DNA from: Podospora pseudocomata
Lineage: Eukaryota; Ascomycota; Sordariomycetes; Sordariales; Podosporaceae
NCBI RefSeq assembly: GCF_035222375.1
Contig: NC_085890.1
Location: 1,922,001 to 1,986,000, forward strand
Direction of reading: 5' to 3'
Length of the DNA stretch: 64,000 bases
The stretch's first letter is position 1. Every line of letters begins with the position of its first letter. The position numbers and the translations under genes were made by a program. Of the stretch, positions 55,529 through 64,000 are shown in pieces. Below the pieces are notes generated by a model. That model saw nothing but the letters and a program-made list of their open reading frames with translations, did not search any database and was not told the origin of the DNA.

Positions 55529-57575
55529 CTACTCGTTCAAAACCGAATACCTACTCCTCATGGCAGCCACATGCCCCCCCTTCACCTCCCCATTCCCCTT
55601 CTTTTTCTTAATCTCCAAAGGAGGAGGCGTAACCCCCGCCCTCCCCTCCTCCGCCTCCCGCCCGCTAACATGCCTCATCCTCACCCCCACCCCCACCGGC
55701 CCACCATCAAAATCATTCCCACTGCTCACCTGCCTCATATTATTCCTCGTGTCCTCCTCCTCCACAACCCCACCAAGCCCCAAACTCCCCACGATAACCG
55801 GCGGCGTCCTCGCCCTCAAATCCCCATACGGTTTGGAATAAAAACTCGAATCCGCCTGGATGGAACTCTGTCTATTCAGCTGTTTCCGAGCAGGCGTCTT
55901 CATCTCTGTTATGTCGCCAGACACGCGGCGGTCATTGGGGCTGACCTCCCCCAGGATTGAATCCCTCAGCCTTGAAAAGGGGGTGGAATGCCTCTTTGGT
56001 GGCGGGGACGGGGAGCGTGGGGGGTGGGAACCAAGCGGGTTGGGATGGGCCGGTGAGGGTCCGAGATTAGTCCTGTAGTTGAAATCATTTTCATCATTGT
56101 CCGAAGAATCGGAGTCGGGGTCGAGGGTTTGGTACTGCGGGTTTCGCTGCGCGGTGCGGCTGACCAGGCTGGGGGTTGTGTACCATGCCTCTGTGAACCT
56201 CGCTGTCCTCGGCTGCTGGACTTGCGACGGGGAAACCGGGGTGGGGTGGTGGGATTTAACAGCCGAAGTCTGAGGGTGGTCGTCATCGTCGTCGGAGAAG
56301 GTGGTTGGGGGATTGAACATTGACCTTGGCCGGGGGGCGCCGAGATCCGTTTCTCCGAGTGGGAGCTCGGTGTAGGAAGCGCGGGATTTGGTTGGGGAAG
56401 ATTGCCCGCTGGAATGGGCGGGAACAGGAGGAGGGGCGGACATGCGGTGAAAGTCCTGGGCTGTGCCGGAGGAGCGGTTGGAGTGGGGGATTTGGTATTG
56501 TCTCGACGGGAGGCCCTTCCTTGAGTCCTGGGAGTCATACGAGCTTTGACGGGTGTGCATGAAAGGAACGGAAGGGGGGCGGGAGGTGTCCGGGTCGTAG
56601 GCTGGGAGGCTGTCACGGATGCGGTCCGAGAGGGTGCTGACGCGCTTTTCAGAGTCCGAGTAGCTGGTGGTGGTGGTGGTGGTAACGATGGAGGACTTGT
56701 TGCGCTTGTGGGCGCGGGAGGTAAAGCGGTTCTCGAGGGGATTCATGTCTGGGGGCATCATGGAGATGCGGCGGAACACGACGCCGAGCCAGAGGGAGAT
56801 GGCGAGGGAGACGAGATGCAGCCCAGCAGCGCCCATGAGACCGTAGTAGAGGGAGGGGACAAAGTACTTCTGGACAAGATCTTGGTTGGTGAGAAGAGTG
56901 GACCACTTGTCAGCCTGGTTGCGGCACGAAAAGATGCCGTAGGTGTAGAGCGGGAGGACAGCAAGGTCGGAGATACCGCCAAAGACTTGGTAGGCTGCTG
57001 ATGAGCCGGGGGTCTTGCCGGATGCTGGCTTGGAGTGGTGGTAGATGGAGTAGATGCAGTGGATGATCACGACACCAAACTAGCAGAGTGTTAGACCATA
57101 TGTGACTGAGAGTCGATATTCCACACTCAAGGACTCACGGTGACGCGCATAACCCATCCTGTTAGTTCCTCAAACCCCTTCAAGAGAATGCACAGAGTCA
57201 GAAAACCAAGGGCGGCAATCAACTCGAGCACACGCAGACACAGCTGCACAGCTCTCATCCCTTTGATCCAGCTCTTGGTGGAGGCACCCAGGGTCCTAAA
57301 GTTGGTCCGGCCTGTTGGGACGACATGGGCACTATGGTCAATGTTAGTACCTGGTTCCTGCATAAGACTGGAATGCAGAAATGCAGAAAAAGGTGTGGAG
57401 TTGCATACTCTGGATGGCGGTTGATCGAGACAAGCGGGCCGTTCGGCTTCGGCTTCGGCTTCTTCTTCTCATAACTCGCCCGAGTGACGGCCTTGGGGTC
57501 AAACACAGGAACAGGGAAGCGTTCGTCGTCCTTCAAGACTGGCTCGTACATGTACGGTTGGTTGGAGCCCCCCAT
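55529..57575 (-). CDS. Four-helix membrane protein with long cytosolic tail, function unknown
   Basis: Three exons, 57575-57409, 57331-57139 and 57079-55529 (introns of 77 and 59 bp), give 636 residues. The N-terminus (MGGSNQPYMYEPVLKDDERF) is hydrophilic. Four hydrophobic segments follow: VLELIAALGFLTLCILL, the pair of segments from GVVIIHCIYSIYHH to FGGISDLAVLPLYTYGIF, and LMGAAGLHLVSLAISLWLGV. This layout is like MARVEL-type or related tetraspan proteins. The motif MNPLENRFTSRAHKRNKS directly after the last helix looks like a conserved fungal signature. The remaining ~380 residues are Ser/Pro-rich with many SP/TP and RxxS sites, as in phosphorylated tails. I recognise the type but cannot name a function. 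Exon joins restore clean helices. The last ~400 coding bases are G-rich. Confidence 0.8.
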
Positions 57576-58295
57576 GTTTGCGACCGGCGCCTTACAGCGC
57601 TATGGTTCTCTGGAGGTGGTGATAATTGGAGGAGTGCGGTATGCAAAAAAACACACAAGAGAGGGCCCCGCGGGATCAAAAAGGACGTCAATGCCGGAGC
57701 TGTTCAGCTTGTGGTGCAGTTGATCCTCTTTTGACAAGCGTTGACGGGGCAACCATGCAAGCGCTGTCAGCTCTGCCCTGTTCGAGCTGTGCCAGCCATC
57801 CCGAGACGGGAAGGGGGAGCAAACGCCGCGGGACTTGACTGGATGAAACATGGTTGTATTTTGTCCCGAGTGTCACACCGCCTCGGTCGTCGCACTCATA
57901 ATTATCGCCATGATCTGTGGTCTGTCAGCCATGCCTTGACGTTGTGTTTGAAGTGATGCTCGGGCGGGGCTGTGATTACTGATGCCCTTGTTTCGGGGTG
58001 GGGTTTTTGCGATCCAAGCTCCAAGCTTCCCTTGTCGGCTGCGACATCACTGGGCTGACCCCGCTATCTCCGGCCATGCCCCCACTAAAACATCCGAATT
58101 GTAGGGCCGACAACGCCGTTAGCAGCGCCGGAGCCGGGCCCCGAACCCTGAGTTTTGCACTGTGACTCCGTCCGTGAGCCGCATTACTTATTACATGTGG
58201 CTGGTGGCTGCAGTCTTCTTCTTTGTGCGTGAACCTCACTACTCTAAACTGATATCAGCTCACCACCAGTGGGCTCGGCACCCGCTCTATTCCTC
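57576..58295. promoter_or_regulatory. Divergent promoter of the tetraspan gene and ARH1
   Basis: The 720 bases lie between divergent starts, with no coding signal. Confidence 0.5.
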
Positions 58296-60047
58296 ATGGC
58301 CACCATCGCCCGGGCAAGGCCGAGGGCTTTTCAACAATGGAATCGACAACTCGCCTTGGCATACACAAACCAGGTCCGGAGGGCCTCCACCACCGTTGAG
58401 CCGTTCCGGCTAGCAATCATCGGCTCCGGTCCGGCTGGTTTCTACACGGCGTACCGTTTCATGAAGAACAATGAACACGCCAAGGTGGACATGTATGAGT
58501 CCTTGCCGGTTCCTTATGGGCTTGTGAGATTTGGCGTTGCTCCAGACCATGCTGAAGTGAAAGTAGGTATACATGATGCTGTCGCCCTTGTAAAAGCAAA
58601 AGCATAATCACTGACAAGTTGCCAGAACTGTCGAGAGAAATTTGAAGAGGTAGCCGCTTCCCCTGACTTCACTTTCATCGGCAATGTCACCGTCGGTGCT
58701 TCTAGTGACCACCCAGACAGCGCCACCGTCCCCCTATCCAGCATTCTCCGTCACTACCACGCCGTAGTCTTTTCCTATGGCTCCTCCGAAGACAGGAAGC
58801 TCGGCATTCCAGGGGAAGAACTCAAAGGAGTCTTTTCAGCCCGTGAGTTTGTCGGGTGGTACAACGGCCTCCCGGAATATGCCGACCTCAACCCAGACCT
58901 TAGCCTAGGGGCGCATGGTGACACCCTCATCATCGGCAACGGCAACGTAGCCATGGACGTTGCCCGTATTCTCCTCAAATCCCCAGAAGAACTCGCCAAA
59001 ACAGACATCGCCGCCCACGCCCTTGACGCCCTCTCCAAAAGCAAAACCCACAACATCCGCATCATCGGTCGACGCGGGCCCATCCAAGCAGCCTTCACGA
59101 CCAAAGAACTCCGCGCCCTCTACAAACTCCCGGGTGTCGAGGTCCGTCCTTATGAACTCGAACACCCCACAGCCTACGACGTCCTCCCCCCACCAATAAA
59201 GCGACGAACGGAGCTCCTCAGCAAGGGCTCTTCCCTCCCACCAAACCCGTCAAACCCCTACCCCTCCGTCACCTTTGACTTCTGCCTCTCCCCTCTCCAA
59301 TTCGACCACAAGCCTGAACAGCCCTCCTCCACCCCCCAAAACTGGGTCACCTCCGCCACCTTTGGCAAAACCGTCCTCCAAAACCCAAACCAGCACCACC
59401 CCTCCACCGACTACGAAACAAACAACCACAGGGAATACTACAACCAAAAAGCCACCGCCCGCCTCCCCCCCCAGCCCGAAACCGTCACCTTCAACACAAG
59501 GTACGTTTTCAAATCCATCGGGTACAAGTCCACACCCCTCCCCGAATTCTCTCCCCTGGGCATACCATTCAACACCTCCACCGGCGTGATACCAAACGAC
59601 GGCATCGGTCGCGTCCTCACCAAACTCCACCGCCCGCATCAACTCCCCTCTTCTTCCCACCCTGCTCACCATCAGCCACATATCGAGCTGCCGCATCACT
59701 TCAAGGGGCTGTACTGTTCCGGCTGGGTGAAACGTGGTCCTCAGGGGGTGATTGCCGAGACGATGATGGATGCTTTCACCACGGCGGATGCCATCACCGA
59801 GGATTTGACCAAAAGGGAAAAGTTCCTGCCGGAGGGGGAGTGGGGGCAGGATGGGAAGGGGTGGGAGGCTGTCAAGGCGGAGGCTTTGAAGGGGAATAGC
59901 AATGCGAGGGTGGTTAGCTGGGAGGATTGGAAGGCGATTGACAGGGCCGAGATTGAGAGGGGGCAGAAGGCCGGGACGGGGAAGGAGAGAGAGAAGTTTG
60001 TGAGGAGGGAGGATATGTTGGCTGTTTTGGGGGACGGGGGGAGGTGA
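58296..60047 (+). CDS. ARH1: Mitochondrial NADPH:adrenodoxin (ferredoxin) reductase
   Basis: Two exons, 58296-58562 and 58626-60047 (63-bp intron), give 562 residues. Arh1 passes electrons from NADPH to the matrix ferredoxin Yah1 for iron-sulfur cluster and haem A synthesis. The first ~35 residues are Arg-rich and Ala-rich with few acids (ATIARARPRAFQQWNRQLAL), a matrix-targeting peptide. The FAD site is LAIIGSGPAGFYTAYRF (~39-55), followed by PVPYGLVRFGVAPDHAEVK joined to NCREKFEEVA. The NADPH site is TLIIGNGNVAMDVARILL, then IRIIGRRGPIQAAFTTKELR. The C-terminus has YVFKSIGYKSTPLPEF and LYCSGWVKRGPQGVIAETM. A fungal insertion rich in Asn, His and Pro (between ~330 and 375) makes it longer than the mammalian enzyme. 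It is convergent with ETF-alpha, 175 bases apart. Confidence 0.95.
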
Positions 60048-60222
60048 GCGTGAATGGTGTTTGCACGACCCGTGGCAAAGACATGTAAGGACCAAGCAGT
60101 AGGAGTTATGTTTGTATCAAAAAACAGATCAGATTCATCCAAAAAAAGGTCGCTGTGGCCGGCCGGCTCACGGCTGGATATTTGTACATCTAACTAGTAC
60201 ATCTAACAAGAAATCAAATCCT

Positions 60223-61275
60223 CTACGCCCTCAGCTTCTCCGTCAACTCAGGCACCTTCTCGAACAAATCCCCCACCAACCCAACATCCGCCACCTGAAA
60301 AATCGGCGCATCCCCATCCTTGTTAATCGCCGCAATCACCTTGCTATCCTTCATGCCAGCCAAATGCTGAATAGCCCCCGAAATCCCCACCGCCAAATAC
60401 AACTGCGGCGCCACCACCTTGCCCGTCTGTCCCACCTGCAGACTGTTGTCCGCGTACCCGCTATCCACCGCCGCACGGGAAGCACCGACCGCCGCCCCCA
60501 GCGTATCCGCCAACGGGAGCATAATCCTGTCAAACTCCTCCTTCGACTTCAACCCCCTCCCCCCACTGACAACCTTGGGCGCGGTCGCAAGGTCAGGCCT
60601 GTCTGACTTGGCGAGATCCTCCCCAACCCACTCGGTAGCGCTCTCAACCTTGGGGTCAACCCCCTCCTCCACTGCCGCTGTCCCATCAGCCGGCTCCGCA
60701 GCGGGGAAAGCAGTCCCACGGATGGTGATAATCCTCACCTCGTCCGAGCTCTCAACGGTAGCAATCGCGTTTCCGGCGTAAATCGGCCGGACAAAAGTCT
60801 TGTCGTTTTCAATGGCGGTGATGTCCGAGATTTGCTGGACGTCCAGCAGGGCGGCTACGCGGGGGAGGAGGTTCTTGCCGAATGCGGTGTGCCCGGCGAT
60901 GACGTGGGTGTAACCCCCTTTTTTGATGTTTTCCACCAGCAAGGGGGCGTAGTTCTCCGGGAGGCCCTTGTCGTAGGCGGCGTTGTCGACGGCGATGATC
61001 TTTTCTACGCCGGGGACTTTGGCGGCTTGTTCGGCGACGGGCTTGATGGAGCTGCCGGCGAGGAAGGCGTGGATGGTGCCGCCGAGTTTTTGGGCGGCGG
61101 TGATGGCGGAGAGGGAGCCTGTGTTGAGCTTGCCGTCACGTTGTTCGAGGACGGCGAGGACGGAGAGGAGGCGGTGGAGGGCGGCGGGGGTAGAGCGGAG
61201 GGGAGAGAGGGTTGCGGGTTGGAGGCTTGGACGGGTGAGGGCCGAGAAGGCTCGGCGGGTGGTGGTGGAGAGCAT
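60223..61275 (-). CDS. AIM45: Electron transfer flavoprotein alpha subunit, mitochondrial
   Basis: A single exon of 350 residues. ETF-alpha with ETF-beta carries electrons from acyl-CoA and other FAD dehydrogenases to ETF-ubiquinone oxidoreductase. The N-terminus, MLSTTTRRAFSALTRPSLQP, is a matrix-targeting peptide. The first domain starts at about residue 36 with LSVLAVLEQRDGKL and includes HTAFGKNLLPRVAALLD. The C-terminal FAD-binding domain has VVSGGRGLKSKEEF, GASRAAVDSGY, LQVGQTGKVVAPQLYLAVG, ISGAIQHLAGMKDSKVIAAI and DAPIFQVADVGLVGDL, all canonical. The frame is open 54 codons further upstream, but the chosen ATG gives the proper presequence. The gene sits tail-to-tail with ARH1 and head-to-head with RSC8. 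Confidence 0.96.
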   Translation of the reverse strand: MLSTTTRRAFSALTRPSLQPATLSPLRSTPAALHRLLSVLAVLEQRDGKLNTGSLSAITAAQKLGGTIHAFLAGSSIKPVAEQAAKVPGVEKIIAVDNAAYDKGLPENYAPLLVENIKKGGYTHVIAGHTAFGKNLLPRVAALLDVQQISDITAIENDKTFVRPIYAGNAIATVESSDEVRIITIRGTAFPAAEPADGTAAVEEGVDPKVESATEWVGEDLAKSDRPDLATAPKVVSGGRGLKSKEEFDRIMLPLADTLGAAVGASRAAVDSGYADNSLQVGQTGKVVAPQLYLAVGISGAIQHLAGMKDSKVIAAINKDGDAPIFQVADVGLVGDLFEKVPELTEKLRA

Positions 61276-62050
61276 CGTGATAGCAGAACTGGGGATCTGT
61301 TGAAGTGGTGCAAACTCGGAGGCCGGCTGCCGAAGAAGGGGGAGAGGTTCAATCGGTGAAAATCCGGAGCCGAGTCGTGGCCGGAGTTGGGAATGCCCAA
61401 GGGGGAGCAGCAGATGCAGACAGATGCGCAGAATCAATCACACAACTGTCGATGACGGGTTGCGGCGGCCCGAGGTTAGCTTCTGATTGACGACCTTGCG
61501 ATTGAGCGCATGGGGGGGAAGACCGTGGGACCGTGGGACCGTAGTAAAAGTGGGGCATTTTCCCAGAACCGGAGGGGTTGCTTAGCATTGTGGCTTGTAG
61601 CATCTGATACTTATGGCTGGTGCGTGCTTTGGACAATATGAGTGGCTGGTGGACTGTGTCCCACGTGACACGGGCGTTGCTTGGTGGTGGGTGCAGTGCT
61701 TGGCAGTTGCAGCAGGCTGAGCTGTGAACTGGCAAAAGCGGGCTCCTTCCCTCACCGTGGTCTGGCGCGCGAACAACATTTTCTCCAACGCGACTGACGG
61801 ATCACGAACTCCCCGAAGCTGCGACCCCCATCGCGACCGCAAACATCTTGGATTTTTGACAGCCCACTTCGAATCAAGATCCCACCGGTTGCACTTGGCA
61901 TTTGGATCATCCACTTCTTGCCAGCTGCCTTTTGCTTGTATTGGGCTGCGCTCCTTGGCCTGCAGACTCAACATCGTCGCCCTTTTTTTATTGATTTCAT
62001 TAGCCCCGTTTTGGTTTGCGTCTATCATCGCCACTGTCGCCGCCGTCACA
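61276..62050. promoter_or_regulatory. Divergent promoter of ETF-alpha and RSC8
   Basis: The 775 bases lie between divergent starts. A short tandem of GGGACCGTG occurs near 61530. No coding signal is seen. Confidence 0.5.
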
Positions 62051-64000
62051 ATGGATGAGAGCATGGTTAGCTACGGGACACCCACCAACGGTGCATCCCC
62101 TGGCGCAAACCCAATTCTCTCGCAACCCCCTCTCCCGGATGTCAATGACCAGAACGAAGGTTTGTAGATTGTTGTCTTGTCTTGTCCTGTCTTGTCTTGT
62201 CTTGTCTTGTCTTGGCCGTCCAGTCCCGGGCTAACGTGTTTTCGCCATGTGTAGATGTACAGATGGGTGATGGCCCAGAGCCAACAATCAAACAGGACAG
62301 CACCACGCCTGCACCAGGCGCCTCATCCGATAATCCCTTGGACGCGCCTGATCGTCCCCCTGCGGAATCGACAGCCCGCGAAGATGAAGAGATGGGCGAC
62401 GCCTCTAAGAGCAGCGCTGATCAAGCCGATGGCGCTGCCGGGAACGAGGGGACCGGTGAGGTCAAGACCAAGGAGTCCGTCGAGAATGCCGCCAGAGAAC
62501 ATCTGATTTCACAAACCCATGCCATCGTCCTCCCCAGCTACAGCGCCTGGTTCGACATGAACACCATCCACAGCATTGAGAGGAAAGCGCTGCCCGAGTT
62601 CTTTAACAACAGAAATCGAAGCAAGACACCTGCTGTCTACAAGGATTACCGTGATTTCATGATCAATGCCTACAGGTTAAACCCAGTCGAGTATCTCACC
62701 ATCACTGCCTGCCGTCGCAACCTGGCCGGTGATGTCTGCGCCATCATGAGAGTCCACTCTTTCCTCGAGCAGTGGGGGTTGATCAACTACCAGGTACTTT
62801 TCGCTTGGCGCGATGTTATATGCTCTACAAAAACAAAGAAAAAAACAAAAAGTACTGACTTTAGCCACAGGTCGACACAGAACAGCGCCCATCGCACGTT
62901 GGACCACCGTTCACTGGCCACTTCAAGATCATCTGCGATACTCCTCGCGGCCTTCAGCCATGGCAACCCGCCGCAGACCCTGCCACCGTTGAGGGGCGTC
63001 CTAACAAGGACACAGAAGTCAAGGCGAGCGCTACACCCGCGCCAAAGTCTGAGCTCAACCTGGAAGTCGGCCGCAACATCTACGAGGCCAACGCTAAGAA
63101 CACCAAGCTCACCAAGACCGAGAGCAAGACCAATGGAGAGACCCCAGCGACCAACGGTGTATCCGGGACCGACGAGCTCACCAAGACGCCCATCATCAGA
63201 GTCAACTGCTACAACTGCGGCACCGACTGCACGCGCATCTACTACCACAGCTCCCAGGCCGATCCCAATTCGAAGGCCAAGTACGACCTTTGCCCAAGCT
63301 GTTACCTCGAGGGCCGCCTCCCAGGAAATCAAACCAGTGCCCACTACACCCGGATGGAGAACCCAACATACTCTTCCATTCTCGACAGGGACGCACCATG
63401 GAGCGATGCTGAGACACTCAGACTGTTGGAGGGTCTTGAGAGGTTCGACGACGACTGGGGTGAGATCGCTGACTATGTTGGGACACGGACCAGGGAGGAG
63501 TGCGTGCTCAAGTTCCTCCAGCTTGATATCGAGGACAAGTACTTGGAGTCGGAGAAGGTGGATGCACCGGTTGGCCTGCAAATGCTGGGCAGTCATGGCG
63601 GTCAGCTACCATTCAGCCAGACCGACAACCCGGTCATGTCGGTGGTGGGCTTCCTGGCCAGCCTTGCGGACCCGGCCAGTACTGCGGCTGCTGCTGGCAA
63701 GTCGGCCGAACTGCTGAAGCAGAATCTTCGCAGCAAGCTCGATGCCGTTCCCGAGGATGCCGAGGCCAATGGCAAGGGCAAGGAGAAGGAGGGCGAGTCG
63801 ATGGAGCTGGATATCAGGCAAGAGGTTACCACCACCACCACCACGACAACGACCACAACCACCAAAACCAGCGCGCTGGCCAACATTCCTCTTGCGGCCA
63901 TTGGTGCCAGAGCCGGCGGTCTTGCGTCTCACGAGGAGCGGGAGATGACCCGTCTCGTCTCCGCTTGCGTGAACATCACGCTGGAAAAGGACGAGCTCAA
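62051..64000 (+). CDS. RSC8: SWI3/RSC8-type chromatin remodelling subunit (cut by window end)
   Basis: Exons 62051-62159, 62255-62793 and 62871 to beyond 64000 (introns of 95 and 77 bp) give at least 592 residues; the C-terminus is outside the window. The protein is a core dimeric subunit of SWI/SNF- and RSC-class remodellers. Domains in order: a disordered acidic N-terminus; a SWIRM domain (~128-216) with [36 protein letters not shown] and [12 protein letters not shown], continued by [16 protein letters not shown]; a ZZ zinc finger (from Cys329, CYNCGTDC ... CPSCYLEG); a SANT domain (~392-440) with [20 protein letters not shown] and [16 protein letters not shown]; then an Ala-rich helix and a run of 12 Thr. 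The next helix ([20 protein letters not shown]) begins the usual C-terminal coil. RSC8 rather than SWI3 is suggested by length and the ZZ finger, but this is not certain. Confidence 0.93.
62175..62214 (+). repeat. CTTGT pentanucleotide repeat in RSC8 intron 1
   Basis: About eight CTTGT units with one variant lie inside the 95-bp first intron and account for most of its extra length. Confidence 0.88.

Overview
The window looks like nuclear DNA of a filamentous ascomycete, most likely a sordariomycete of the Sordariales type. The protein-coding genes carry short GT-AG introns (about 48-95 bp). Their products closely resemble the usual single-copy genes of that group (AP-2 sigma, SPT3, MSP1, RSC8, cystathionine beta-lyase). 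Intergenic spaces are long (0.2-4.5 kb) and rich in pyrimidine/purine tracts and microsatellites. I see no bacterial operon, CRISPR array, rRNA, convincing tRNA or recognisable transposon.

Layout, left to right. A 3' coding scrap at 1-98 is followed by 4.5 kb without a gene. Then come a Clr2-type silencing protein (-), a SUN-family (GH132) wall protein (+), a multi-pass membrane protein (-), a decayed short-chain dehydrogenase (+), PPM1/LCMT1 (+), MCH1 (+), AP-2 sigma APS2 (+), a zinc-knuckle protein with internal repeats (-), IST1 (-) and SPT3 (+), whose first intron is 2.16 kb long and holds a coding-like frame. Further right are PMS1 (-), BST1 (+), TMS1/Serinc (+), a 4.3 kb gene-free stretch, cystathionine beta-lyase (-), MSP1 (-), a Csm1/Pcs1 monopolin protein (+), a four-helix membrane protein with a long tail (-), ARH1 (+), ETF-alpha (-) and RSC8/SWI3 (+, cut by the window end).

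The genes are mostly housekeeping. They fall loosely into chromatin and chromosome biology (Clr2, SPT3, RSC8, PMS1, Pcs1), membrane traffic and GPI/wall biology (APS2, IST1, BST1, SUN protein, TMS1), mitochondria (MSP1, ARH1, ETF-alpha) and metabolism (cystathionine beta-lyase, PPM1, MCH1). Nothing suggests a co-regulated cluster, though ARH1 and ETF-alpha, both mitochondrial FAD electron-transfer proteins, are convergent neighbours.

The most unusual features are three. (1) The long SPT3 intron has a reading frame that runs straight into SPT3 exon 2. (2) The zinc-knuckle gene has five ~26-residue repeats and a 48-bp in-frame intron that splits its first zinc finger. (3) Many genes, on both strands, show a sharp compositional switch: the coding strand is C-rich in the 5' and middle parts and G-rich near the 3' end. 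All exon joins were read by eye from splice signals and protein similarity recalled from memory; no search was run.
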